From Cyanobium_A sp044356035 (GTDB taxonomy: Bacteria > Cyanobacteriota > Cyanobacteriia > PCC-6307 > Cyanobiaceae): a DNA stretch of 64,000 nucleotides. A program made the translations under genes and the position numbers. Of the stretch, positions 1 through 8,048 are shown in pieces. Below the pieces are notes generated by a model, which saw only the letters and a program-made list of their open reading frames with translations, did not search any database and was not told the DNA's origin. How positions within the stretch are numbered: the stretch's first letter is position 1; each line of letters starts with the position of its first letter. The stretch spans positions 62,001 through 126,000 of the forward strand of contig JBIKWZ010000001.1 of assembly GCA_044356035.1 (NCBI GenBank), given 5' to 3'.

Positions 1-173
1 AATCAACAGTAGTGGTCTCGCTATAGTGACGCATATGTCGTGGCCTCAAGCCAACTGATGTACTAATGGGAGAAGTGACATCTTTCCTAAAACTAGAGGC
101 TCCCAATAAATAAAAATGATGTCAAGGGCATAATAACTAAGCATTTCCTGCACTATTGTTAGCAAGTAGATAC

Positions 174-977
174 TTATTTTTTAATCAATAGATAGTTCAA
201 GGCATCCCGCCCAGAAATGATATAGCCATTATCGAGTAGAAGGTCGATGGGTGTTCTACCTAGATTACTGGTAACGCCCCTACCAGTCCATTCAGCTACA
301 ATAGCCCTAGGCCAGAATGTGTCACAGCAATCCTCAATAAATTTAGCCAACACCGTATACTCATACCCTTCAACATCAATCTTTAGGCACCAAGGCGTAG
401 CCTCGCCAATAGAGTTTCTCTTTAAAAGATCAAACAATGGAATGGTATCTACTGAAACTATCGTATTTTCAGCCTTTTTGGTCCATTTACGCTGATCAAT
501 AACCACACTACTGCCACCTCTATTCCCTGCAGTATTAATCATTAGATCAATCTTTCCTTGCCTGTCCCCCACTGCCACTCTCTCCAATATAAGGCGTGGC
601 AAAAGAGCAGGATTGAGCTCAAGATTTCTAAGAATTTTGTTCGCACTATATGAATCTGGTTCTACCAAGATGCAAACTAAGTTTTCATGGGACTTAGCCA
701 ATGCAAGGCTGTAAAAACCAAGATTAGCACCTAAGTCGACGAAATATGTGCAGTCAGAAAGTTGTTCAGCCAAAAAGCTCAGTGATTTGCGATCATAACG
801 ACATAAGGCATACATCCGGTCAAGGTATTCCCCAAGATCAAGAGAGAGAACTATACCAAGGCTACTTAGTTCTTTGCGGATGCGATCTGTCCTAATGGAG
901 CCGCCCAAATGCAAAAATGGGTTCAGATACCAAGGAAGAAGCTTGTAAAGGATTTTAAGGTCAATTAGATTCTTCAT
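174..977 (-). CDS. FkbM-family SAM-dependent methyltransferase
   Basis: A 267-residue protein with the FkbM methyltransferase layout. The SAM-binding motif VDLGANLGFYSLALAK lies near residues 83-98, an acidic EPD follows about 25 residues later, and the late KIDVEGYE motif typical of FkbM proteins is near residues 200-207. These enzymes O-methylate sugars in surface polysaccharides or natural products; the acceptor here is unknown. The gene is AT-rich compared with the window beyond 3.6 kb and lies next to a GT10-like transferase and a Wzy-like protein, so a role in decorating a surface glycan is inferred. No signal peptide or membrane segment is seen. Confidence 0.85.
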   Translation of the reverse strand: MKNLIDLKILYKLLPWYLNPFLHLGGSIRTDRIRKELSSLGIVLSLDLGEYLDRMYALCRYDRKSLSFLAEQLSDCTYFVDLGANLGFYSLALAKSHENLVCILVEPDSYSANKILRNLELNPALLPRLILERVAVGDRQGKIDLMINTAGNRGGSSVVIDQRKWTKKAENTIVSVDTIPLFDLLKRNSIGEATPWCLKIDVEGYEYTVLAKFIEDCCDTFWPRAIVAEWTGRGVTSNLGRTPIDLLLDNGYIISGRDALNYLLIKK

Positions 978-1105
978 GAGTTACAGGTGATCAGTTTTGA
1001 GCGTGAGCGATGGTTGCGTCCCTTAGCGTTCCAACAGAGGCTCCCTTGGTCTTCCAATAGCATAGGATAGGTCATGATAACTTATCGAAGGGCATTTGCA
1101 TTTCA

Positions 1106-2116
1106 ATGAGATTGAGATTTATTCAAGATTTATTAGACGACCTCAGGGGAAGAGGGTACAAACAATTCGTCAGATCAAAAGTGTACGGAAAAATATTTTC
1201 ACCGATTTACAATACAGGTTATCGACTAGACCCCTCGGAGCCAAATATATACAACAAAGACGGTCTATTACTCCGGACATTCTTCATTAGAGATGTGCAT
1301 TGGGCCCATTCACCCTACCATATGCAGTCAAGGTATTTCACTTGGGATAGATTTAATATCGGCTTAAAAACGCACTTCTATACGCACCAAGCCATGGTTC
1401 AGCAGGTGGGGAATCCGGATGTTCGCTATGGATTGCTCTGGGAATCTGAATCACTAGTGCCAGAAGATTATAAAATTTTTGATCGAAGAAAAGGTCTTGA
1501 AAAAGACTTTGATTTAATATTTACATTTAGCGAGGCTTTGCTAGAAAAATTACCAAACGCGAGATTTTTCCCGGGATGTGCTAGTTCCTGGTACGGGACT
1601 AACTTTGGCGGTGGTAAACTTTCAGAAACCTCATACCTAAGAAAACAAAAAAATGTTTCAATTCTAGCTTCTAATAAGACTAGGGTTCCTTTGCACAAGT
1701 TTAGGCTTGCCTTGGCCAAAAAATTAAAGCATGAAGGAGTCGCTGATACCTTTGGAACGTTTAGTTCTGGTCGATCAGTGATGATTGCAGAGACTCTAGA
1801 TGACTATAGATTCTCATTCGCAATTGAGAACGATATCAAGCCCTTATTCTTTACCGAGAGGCTGACAAGTTGCTTTGCCTCGATGACGGTTCCCATTTAC
1901 TTGGGGGCCAGTAAAATTGATCACTTTTTTAATCCCGATGGTATTATTTTTCTGAAGACAACAGACCTTGATAGCATTGATAAGATTCTGAAAAAGTGCA
2001 CTGAACGAGAGTATGAGCGTCGTCTACCCGCAGTTCTTGACAATTTCCAGCGGGTACAGCCTTATCTCAATGCTAATGACTGGCTCTTTAAAACATACCT
2101 ACGTGAGACTTTATAG
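1106..2116 (+). CDS. GT10 (fucosyltransferase)-like glycosyltransferase
   Basis: A 336-residue protein whose C-terminal half resembles family 10 glycosyltransferases. It has a stretch around residues 235-285 reading as FSFAIENDIKPLFFTERLTS followed by VPIYLGASKI, which matches the nucleotide-sugar-binding pattern of alpha-1,3-fucosyltransferases (FENS...YVTEKL...PVYYG). The substrate is not certain because only the fold signature is visible. The gene is AT-rich and adjacent to FkbM and Wzy-like genes, which suggests assembly of an O-antigen or capsule unit and possible acquisition by transfer. The start ATG at 1106 has no strong Shine-Dalgarno sequence. Confidence 0.75.
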   Translation: MRLRFIQDLLDDLRGRGYKQFVRSKVYGKIFSPIYNTGYRLDPSEPNIYNKDGLLLRTFFIRDVHWAHSPYHMQSRYFTWDRFNIGLKTHFYTHQAMVQQVGNPDVRYGLLWESESLVPEDYKIFDRRKGLEKDFDLIFTFSEALLEKLPNARFFPGCASSWYGTNFGGGKLSETSYLRKQKNVSILASNKTRVPLHKFRLALAKKLKHEGVADTFGTFSSGRSVMIAETLDDYRFSFAIENDIKPLFFTERLTSCFASMTVPIYLGASKIDHFFNPDGIIFLKTTDLDSIDKILKKCTEREYERRLPAVLDNFQRVQPYLNANDWLFKTYLRETL

Positions 2117-2230
2117 CCAGCCAATGAACTCGAGACATTCTAAAATTTGTCTACTTAAGCAACTATAAGATGTCAAGGTGGCACTAGATCAATAAAAACT
2201 ACAGATCAACCACTCACATTGTCTGCAAAC

Positions 2231-3532
2231 ATGTTTCGCCAACCAACCTTAACTGAGCTTCGCGACTGGTTTACAGGTCTCCTCGTGGCGGCGCCTATCA
2301 TCGTGTTTCCATTTTCAAGAACACATACTGTCTTTTTCATCACTATCTTAATCTATGCATGCGTTTATTGGCGCAACTTAATTCTGCTCAGAAGTCACAG
2401 ACCGTTGCTTTTAGGAATTGCTGCCATCACGGTTCCGATCTTAATCACCGGCTTGGCTTTGCCACTTCTGGGCAATGCTTGGTCATTCTTATCGTTAAAA
2501 AAACTCGGCACGGTACTGCTGGCTGGTGTCTTTGGACTGGCAACCATGATCTTGATCAAGGAACAGCCCGGCTCAATGAGAATAACCAAGTCGGCCATTA
2601 GTCTAACAGTATTATTTTGGATAGCCGATAGTGTTATTCAACTCATTTTTGGTCAAGACTTATTTGGAGTACCCCTTAATTATGGAAGGGTTAGTATATT
2701 TGCAACAAATCCGCTAGATTTTGCATACTATTTTCCCCTATTTGCCGTCTTTCCAATTATTCATTTTTATGGATTGCCTGAAAAAGCTAAATCCAAGCTC
2801 CCTGTAAAAACAATCTCGTTCTTGCTACTAATCTTTTCAATCATTGTCTCTTTTTCTGGAGGGTGTCGTAATTCCATGCTTTTGATTTGCATCGTCGCAA
2901 TAGGTTGGGTTGGGATATTTGCCAGGGATACATCCTTTAGATATCGCAGGCTGCTCATTCCCATGTTTTCAGGATTACTCATCATTTTAAGCGCAGCATT
3001 TTATAATCTTAATGAAGTATTTCAGCAGCGGGCTGACCAGACAATGAAGATTGTTATTGCGCCAAGCTATCAGCAGGTGAATGAGGTTTTAACTAATAGG
3101 CTTGATATATGGCAGCCAGCAATGGAAATCATCCATAAAAATATTTTATTTGGCATTGGCCCCAATCAATTTAGGGCTACTGTTTTAAATATTTTAAAGC
3201 CAGGCAATTACTTTTATCAGAACAGCGACTTCATTACGCACTCACATCAAGTATTAATCGAGGTGTCTCTAAGCACAGGTATTATTGGCCTGGCATGCTT
3301 CCTGCTTTATTATATTTACACTGCCAGGTATTTATTTGTACATCGTGGACTTTTGGAGGACCAAAAGGGCTTTGGCTTGGCAGGAACTCTGGCATTCCTA
3401 TTGATGTGGATGCCCCTTGGAACCCATTACAACGTCTACGGCTCGATGCAACTATTTTACTCCTTTTATTTTCTGGGGCTTGGCTTTGCGGTATGCCCTG
3501 AAACAACTGACAACCAGACTCGTTCTTATTGA
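2231..3532 (+). CDS. O-antigen polymerase/ligase-like membrane protein (Wzy_C type)
   Basis: A polytopic membrane protein of about 433 residues with roughly ten or more hydrophobic segments. It has a large loop around residues 265-345 containing NRLDIWQPAMEII and FGIGPNQFRA, then SHQVLIEVSLSTGIIGLACFL. This is the Wzy/O-antigen ligase periplasmic-loop pattern (R...W......I..NP..G.G...., H......L...G..G). It would polymerise or ligate surface polysaccharide at the periplasmic face. A TTG four codons upstream (2219) could also start it; ATG 2231 is preferred as the simpler choice. The AT-rich composition matches its upstream neighbours. Confidence 0.8.
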   Translation: MFRQPTLTELRDWFTGLLVAAPIIVFPFSRTHTVFFITILIYACVYWRNLILLRSHRPLLLGIAAITVPILITGLALPLLGNAWSFLSLKKLGTVLLAGVFGLATMILIKEQPGSMRITKSAISLTVLFWIADSVIQLIFGQDLFGVPLNYGRVSIFATNPLDFAYYFPLFAVFPIIHFYGLPEKAKSKLPVKTISFLLLIFSIIVSFSGGCRNSMLLICIVAIGWVGIFARDTSFRYRRLLIPMFSGLLIILSAAFYNLNEVFQQRADQTMKIVIAPSYQQVNEVLTNRLDIWQPAMEIIHKNILFGIGPNQFRATVLNILKPGNYFYQNSDFITHSHQVLIEVSLSTGIIGLACFLLYYIYTARYLFVHRGLLEDQKGFGLAGTLAFLLMWMPLGTHYNVYGSMQLFYSFYFLGLGFAVCPETTDNQTRSY

Positions 3533-3551
3533 TAACTTGGCTGACTGTCAT

Positions 3552-4607
3552 CTAGTCGGAAAGCGTGAGCTGTTTATAGAGCTGTTGAATGCAATCCGCT
3601 TCATGCTCTATTGAATGCGCCGCAACTACTGTTGATCTCGCCGCAGAAGCCATCTGGTCAAGTCGCGATGCGTCGCCCATTAAATCATTCAGGCACGCAA
3701 ACAAAGCTGCTGGTTGTCCCATATCAACAGCACATCCGAAGTAAAGGTGAATGATCCATGGCCAGGCACCTGCGGTTGAAGTGACCGGTACACAACCACT
3801 GGCCATCGCCTCCAGGGGGGTCAGGCCAAAACCCTCGCGACGCGAAGCGGCCACACAGATGGAGGCGCGTTGATACCAGCGCCGGATTTCGCCCGATTCC
3901 AGATCACCCACAAACCAGATGCGCTGCTCGAGACCGGCGGCGACAATACGCTTTCTAAGGGAGTCCAGGAAGGGCTGATCGCGGCGCTGACAAAGGCCGG
4001 TGACCACACCCATCCAACCCGAATGGCGGGGCAGCAGCTGGATCAGGGCTTCCACAAACAGGTCGGTTCCCTTGCTGGGGCGAATCCGCCCGAAGCTGGC
4101 GATCACCTGCTTGCCGGCCAGGCCCACCTCCGCCAGGGCCGCCTGGCGATCGGCGGGCGGCTGAAACACCTGGCAATCCACCCCGTGAAAGATCACGGCA
4201 TCACACCGCTCCAGAAATTCAGCCGAGCGCGGTGATGTGGCGATCACCGCGTCACAGTGCCGCAGCAGGTGACGGAGCCACCAGCCAGGCCGTTTCGGCG
4301 CTGCGGAGGTGAACACAACCTTCCAGGGCTGACGCAGTAGCGAGCGCAGCAGCAGCCCGATCAGAATCTCGTTGTCGCGCCGGGCATGCCAGATGCGCCA
4401 GCGACCGACCCGTGGCGCAGTCCAACCCCACCGCAGCAGCTGGGCCAGGTGCACCTCGCCTCCAGCCCCGTGGTCCAGCCCGAGGCCGCCCCAATCCCAG
4501 ACCGCCACGTCGAGCTGTTGGCGCTGATGCGGCACCAGGGCCTTAACCGTGGCCGACACACCCGTGTAGCGCCGGTGCAGGTTGGTGACTACAACGTCAG
4601 GGAGCAA
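3552..4607 (-). CDS. GT4-family glycosyltransferase
   Basis: A 351-residue GT-B-fold transferase. The C-terminal half shows ASFGRIRPSKGTDLFVEAL (around residue 170), a GDLESGEIRRWYQRASICVAAS stretch and REGFGLTPLEAMASGCVPV (around residues 257-275), the E-x7-E nucleotide-sugar signature of family GT4. It is convergent with the Wzy-like gene (19 bp apart) and divergent from the chorismate lyase gene. It is GC-rich, unlike the three genes to its left, so the glycan island boundary probably lies near 3550. Donor and acceptor sugars are unknown. Confidence 0.85.
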   Translation of the reverse strand: MLPDVVVTNLHRRYTGVSATVKALVPHQRQQLDVAVWDWGGLGLDHGAGGEVHLAQLLRWGWTAPRVGRWRIWHARRDNEILIGLLLRSLLRQPWKVVFTSAAPKRPGWWLRHLLRHCDAVIATSPRSAEFLERCDAVIFHGVDCQVFQPPADRQAALAEVGLAGKQVIASFGRIRPSKGTDLFVEALIQLLPRHSGWMGVVTGLCQRRDQPFLDSLRKRIVAAGLEQRIWFVGDLESGEIRRWYQRASICVAASRREGFGLTPLEAMASGCVPVTSTAGAWPWIIHLYFGCAVDMGQPAALFACLNDLMGDASRLDQMASAARSTVVAAHSIEHEADCIQQLYKQLTLSD

Positions 4608-4680
4608 TGGAACCGGCCCGGTCGGTTCAAGCTACCCAAGGGAGCCGCACAGGCCAGCCGCGGTTGGCCAGAATCACACC

Positions 4681-5313
4681 ATGCCCATCGCCACCAGAAA
4701 AGCCTCCCAGAGCTCCTCTGCCCTGCTGCCCTCCCCCTGCACCCTCTGGCAGCTCAACCTCAGCGACGGCAGTACCGCCGCTGGAGATGGTCTACTGAGT
4801 GGCCCCTGGCGCCTGCTGCTACTGGGTGACGGCAGCCCCACCCGGCACCTGGAGTCGCTCACGGGCAAGCCGGTGGAAATCGAACTGATCGCCATGGCGC
4901 CTGAGCCAGCCGGCCCCGGCGCCGGCGCGCCACCGCCCCCAGAAGTCGTCGAGCTCGATGGTCCCCTGCTGCGGCGCCAGGTGTGGCTGCGCTGCGGCGA
5001 CAAGACCCTGGCCTGGGCAGAGAGCTGGTGGAATCAAAGCCAGGCCGACGCCTACCTACAGCAGCGGGAGCTGCCGATCTGGCGCAGCCTGACGGCCAAG
5101 CGGGCTGAACTGTTCCGCGAGGTGGATGGCCTGGCCCTTGTTGCTGCTCCCTGGCTGGAGCAGCGCTTTGGCCTGGCGGGCCCCTTTTGGAGTCGCCACT
5201 ACCGCTTCTTCCGCGGCGGCAAGGAGCTCACCGTGATTAGGGAGGTGTTCTCACCAGCCCTTGAGCACTGGCTGGGTCCAGCCAAGCTTTGTCACGATTT
5301 GCAAACTCAGTAA
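4681..5313 (+). CDS. Chorismate lyase family protein (DUF98 type)
   Basis: A 210-residue protein resembling the cyanobacterial DUF98/UbiC-like chorismate lyases that supply 4-hydroxybenzoate for plastoquinone synthesis. Visible family features are an early GPWRLLLLGDGSPTRHLESLTG block, a central QVWLRCGDKTLAWAESWW block and a C-terminal RHYRFFRGGKELTVIREVFSP block. The frame is open from 4582, but the ATG at 4681 is chosen because it starts the conserved region and avoids overlap with the divergent GT4 gene. The intergenic space to that gene is 73 bp and must hold both promoters. Function is inferred from the family. Confidence 0.8.
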   Translation: MPIATRKASQSSSALLPSPCTLWQLNLSDGSTAAGDGLLSGPWRLLLLGDGSPTRHLESLTGKPVEIELIAMAPEPAGPGAGAPPPPEVVELDGPLLRRQVWLRCGDKTLAWAESWWNQSQADAYLQQRELPIWRSLTAKRAELFREVDGLALVAAPWLEQRFGLAGPFWSRHYRFFRGGKELTVIREVFSPALEHWLGPAKLCHDLQTQ

Positions 5314-5397
5314 CGGCTTGCGGCAATTCGAGATTGACGGATTGACGCGCCTAGCGCTTTCCCCAGCATGGGGCCACTTGCGCCGGGGAGCCTGGCC

Positions 5398-5856
5398 ATG
5401 ACTACAAGCCTCTGGTTGAGCCTCACCGACCTCGGCCGCATCTACGGCATATCCGCCGTGCATTGCGGCCGGCTGCTCAGCGATGCCGGCCTGCGCCAGC
5501 AGAATGGTGCCCCCAGCAGTACGGCCCTGCAACAGGGCCTGGCCTATCAACACCATCCCCATGCCAGCTGCCCCAACACCGTTTGGAACGGGGAAGGCTG
5601 CGCAACCCTGCTGCAGGAGCAGGGTCTGCGGCCCATGGCCGAGCGCAACCTGATCGACCAATGGGCAGACCTGCTCAGCGCCCTGGAGCAGGGCTCCCCC
5701 TCGATCAACACCTCCGCCGAGGAAATGGCCAGCGACCTACCTGCAAACCTGGTGACCCAGGTGAATCAGGAGCTGCGCCAGCGGGGCTGCAGGTTTCAGG
5801 TAAGACGCAAGGCTTCTGCCTGCAGGCGGGCCCGCTCCAGCAGCTCCCGCAACTGA
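5398..5856 (+). CDS. Conserved hypothetical protein
   Basis: A 152-residue soluble protein with no domain I can name. The N-terminal region (SLTDLGRIYGISAVHCGRLLSDAGLR) looks like a helix-turn-helix-like or DNA-binding-type segment, followed by a WNGEGCATLLQEQG motif. The last 20 codons overlap the convergent DUF1269 gene (from 5796) and encode a low-complexity Arg/Ser-rich tail, so the true stop or tail is worth checking. The frame is open from 5368, but the ATG at 5398 gives the more natural start. I am fairly sure it is a gene and unsure of its role. Confidence 0.6.
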   Translation: MTTSLWLSLTDLGRIYGISAVHCGRLLSDAGLRQQNGAPSSTALQQGLAYQHHPHASCPNTVWNGEGCATLLQEQGLRPMAERNLIDQWADLLSALEQGSPSINTSAEEMASDLPANLVTQVNQELRQRGCRFQVRRKASACRRARSSSSRN

Positions 5857-6317
5857 TCCTCGTCGGTGTGGCTGAGGTTGCTGCGTAGCAACTTGGCGTG
5901 GGGGGCATGGGCGCGCAGGCGCTCAATCACCCGATCTGGCGTGGCTTCCCGCACCAGCAGGCACAGGGCCGCACTGCCGCGGGGCAAGGTCTCGCCCAGC
6001 TCGCGCATGAAGCCATCGTTGATGCCAATGTCGGAAAGGGAGCCCGAGGCTGCGCCCACGCCCGCTCCCACGGCAGCACCCAGCAGGGGATTGAGAAACA
6101 ACAGGCCCACCAAGGTGCCCCAAAAGCCACCGCCTAGGGCGCCAGCAGCGGTGAGGTTGATGGCCTGACGCAGGTGCACCTGGCCCTCGCTGTCGTGCTC
6201 CACCACCACCGCATCCTCTAAGGCAATCAGCTGCTCACGCTGAATGTCCACCAGCTCGCGCCGCACCTGCTCGGCTTCTTCCGCCTTCGGAAAGCCAACC
6301 ACCACAAGGCTGCCCAT
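5796..6317 (-). CDS. DUF1269 family membrane-associated protein
   Basis: A 173-residue protein that starts with a short beta-strand segment (LVVVGFPKAEEAEQVRREL), continues with ALEDAVVVEHDSEGQVHLRQ, and has a Gly/Ala-rich hydrophobic centre (GGGFWGTLVGLLFLNPLLGAAVGAG) followed by a regulatory-looking C-terminal domain. This is the DUF1269 layout, which is common in cyanobacteria and resembles ACT-like or glycine-zipper membrane proteins. The function is not established. The gene converges on and overlaps the hypothetical gene at 5398-5856 by 61 bp. Confidence 0.75.
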   Translation of the reverse strand: MGSLVVVGFPKAEEAEQVRRELVDIQREQLIALEDAVVVEHDSEGQVHLRQAINLTAAGALGGGFWGTLVGLLFLNPLLGAAVGAGVGAASGSLSDIGINDGFMRELGETLPRGSAALCLLVREATPDRVIERLRAHAPHAKLLRSNLSHTDEDQLRELLERARLQAEALRLT

Positions 6318-6366
6318 CTTTTAAGTGCATTTGCAGCCAACCTAACCAGCTTGCCGGAGCGGGCCC

Positions 6367-6819
6367 TCAGCCCCCGGATTGGCGTCTGGTGGAGCGGGGC
6401 ATGGCGCGGCCCGGGAGCTGGGATTGAGATGGGGGTTGGGTTTGGGGCGCACTGGGCGGCTGCCGCTGCCAACGGGGCAGGGCGAAAGCGTCATCGTCGG
6501 GCCATTCTTCCGGCTCCCTTGCTTGCCTGGGCTGAACCCGGGGCGGCTCGGCGCTGCGGCGAGAAATGGCATCAAGGCGGCGGCGAGGCCGGGCCTGGGA
6601 GCTGGGCTCAGGGCGAGCCTCCTGCCAGGGCTCGCGCCAGTCGTCCTCGTCTTCCAGGATCCAATCGAGCTTGTTTTCCACCCAACGACCCAGGCCAGCG
6701 AGCCGGCGGCCTTCACCCCGGTTGGCGCTGCGGGAGCCTGGGCGGGCGCCCGACACGCCATCTACCAGCTGGCGGCCCGCACTCACCAGGCGATCTAGGT
6801 CTTTCCAGGATTCAGGCAT
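6367..6819 (-). CDS. Conserved hypothetical, basic Pro/Arg-rich protein
   Basis: A 150-residue protein. Residues 1-65 look ordered (MPESWKDLDRLVSAGRQLVDG, then GLGRWVENKLDWILEDEDDW); the rest is a low-complexity tail rich in Pro, Arg, Gln and Ser. The ordered N-terminus argues for a real gene in spite of the many open frames in this GC-rich stretch. No function can be assigned. The tail has no membrane segment and may be disordered. It lies between the DUF1269 gene and a tiny membrane-protein ORF on the same strand, so a short operon is possible. Confidence 0.6.
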   Translation of the reverse strand: MPESWKDLDRLVSAGRQLVDGVSGARPGSRSANRGEGRRLAGLGRWVENKLDWILEDEDDWREPWQEARPEPSSQARPRRRLDAISRRSAEPPRVQPRQAREPEEWPDDDAFALPRWQRQPPSAPQTQPPSQSQLPGRAMPRSTRRQSGG

Positions 6820-6840
6820 GGGCCCAGGCTAAGGATCCAG

Positions 6841-6936
6841 CTACCGACGACGACCAGCCAGCCAGCGCTCCCGGCCCATCCCCACCAAGGCAATGGTGAG
6901 ACCTCCGAATTCCAGGGTCCAGAGGAAAACGCCCAT
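6841..6936 (-). CDS. Possible 31-residue single-span membrane protein
   Basis: A short open frame encoding 31 residues: a hydrophobic segment (VFLWTLEFGGLTIALVGMG) followed by a basic tail ending in Arg-Arg-Arg, consistent with one membrane helix with a cytoplasmic anchor. It sits between two genes on the same strand, 23 bp downstream of the SprT-like gene and 21 bp upstream of the next one. Cyanobacteria have many such short membrane subunits, but I cannot match this to a named family, and no clear Shine-Dalgarno sequence was seen. Treat it as a candidate. Confidence 0.35.
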   Translation of the reverse strand: MGVFLWTLEFGGLTIALVGMGRERWLAGRRR

Positions 6937-6959
6937 GGCAGTGCCGTGCTGCCCGGACC

Positions 6960-7505
6960 TTAGGCCGCCTGCTCAAATCTCAACAGACAACTGGCGTGCC
7001 AGCGACCGCCGTGCAGCCGGTCGCAACAGAAGCGGCAGGCCAGACCCTGCACCCGGCGGCGGTAGGGGGCGCTGACGCCGCAGTTGGGGCAACAGGCCAG
7101 CCAGCGGGGCGCCCTGGTGCTGGTGGGCAAGGGGTAGCGGTGGCGGATGCTCACCTTGAAACCAGCCTGGGCGGCGTTGATGGCGGCCATACGGGCGCGG
7201 AAGTGGGGGCCATGGACCTCCTCGACACCCACCACCCGATCCACCCAGGCGTGGATCATTTCGTGGCAGAGGGTGCTGAGGGTGGCTTCCTGGGGCAGGG
7301 GATCAAGCAGGGGCCGCGACAGCACGATTTCGCACAGGGGGCGCCCATCGGGATGGCGTCCGCGCCGGTAGAGCCCGGCGGTGCGGCGCATGCGGCCGTC
7401 GCTCCAGCGCAGATCAACTAACCGCTGACCAGCAGGCGCCAGGCTGCCGTCAAACCATTCCCGGTCGAGCCGGTGAAACAGCGGCAGCAGAGGCTCAAGG
7501 GGCAT
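6960..7505 (-). CDS. SprT-like zinc metalloprotease-fold protein
   Basis: A protein of about 181 residues with the SprT/Spartan signature LCHEMIHAWVD (HExxH zinc-binding and catalytic motif, around residue 80) followed by a HGPHFRARM third-ligand region. A C-terminal zinc ribbon follows (CCPNC ... CRFCC). Eukaryotic Spartan cleaves DNA-protein crosslinks; the bacterial homologues are less well characterised. The frame is open to 7598, but the Met at 7505 begins the conserved fold. It is divergent from the 7616 gene. Confidence 0.75.
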   Translation of the reverse strand: MPLEPLLPLFHRLDREWFDGSLAPAGQRLVDLRWSDGRMRRTAGLYRRGRHPDGRPLCEIVLSRPLLDPLPQEATLSTLCHEMIHAWVDRVVGVEEVHGPHFRARMAAINAAQAGFKVSIRHRYPLPTSTRAPRWLACCPNCGVSAPYRRRVQGLACRFCCDRLHGGRWHASCLLRFEQAA

Positions 7506-7615
7506 GCCGCCGGGGGCACAGGGGCTGGGCGCATTGTGCCGAGCCCAGGCGCCAGGTCTCAAGATGCAAGGCCGTCGGTCAGACTCTGCACCTCTCAAGC
7601 GCAGCTGGAATCGAG

Positions 7616-8038
7616 ATGGATTGGGGTATCGCCCGCGAGATCGGCACCAAGGCCCTAGCGGCCGGCGCAGGCTCCCTGCTGCTCTTCTGGACGGTGAACG
7701 CCGTGAAGCTGGTGCTCAGCGCCCGCGGCATCAACCCACTGATCAAGCAGTTCTTCACCCAGGTGGCCAGCGGCCAGGTGGACGGCGCCTACATGCTCAC
7801 CACCAAGAACTACCGCTCCCACGTCAACCGGCAGCAGTTCATCCGCTTTCTGGCCGGACTGCAGCTCAACAAATACCGCAACCTCAAATCCGGCCGGCCC
7901 AGGCTTGATGAAGGCCAGCTGATCCTCACGGTGAAGCTAAAAAGCGATGGCAAAGACGAGCTGCCCCTCGACTTCACCTTCGTCAAAATCGAAGAGCAGT
8001 GGCGGGTAGATCGGATCACCAAGCTCGCCGCGGCCTGA
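7616..8038 (+). CDS. Membrane-anchored NTF2/lumazine-like hypothetical protein
   Basis: A 140-residue protein with one N-terminal hydrophobic segment (about residues 14-32) and a small alpha+beta domain: INPLIKQFFTQVASGQVDGAY, then a central RQQFIRFL and a C-terminal FTFVKIEEQWRVDRI. That pattern fits NTF2-like or DUF4864/DUF4878-like extracytoplasmic domains, but no catalytic residue is apparent. It lies 10 bp upstream of ligA in the same direction, so the two may be co-transcribed. Function unknown. Confidence 0.65.
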   Translation: MDWGIAREIGTKALAAGAGSLLLFWTVNAVKLVLSARGINPLIKQFFTQVASGQVDGAYMLTTKNYRSHVNRQQFIRFLAGLQLNKYRNLKSGRPRLDEGQLILTVKLKSDGKDELPLDFTFVKIEEQWRVDRITKLAAA

Positions 8039-8048
8039 TTCAGTAGCC

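Noticed and set aside
247..495. 82-codon plus-strand frame inside the FkbM gene
   Set aside because: Shadow of the intact minus-strand methyltransferase.
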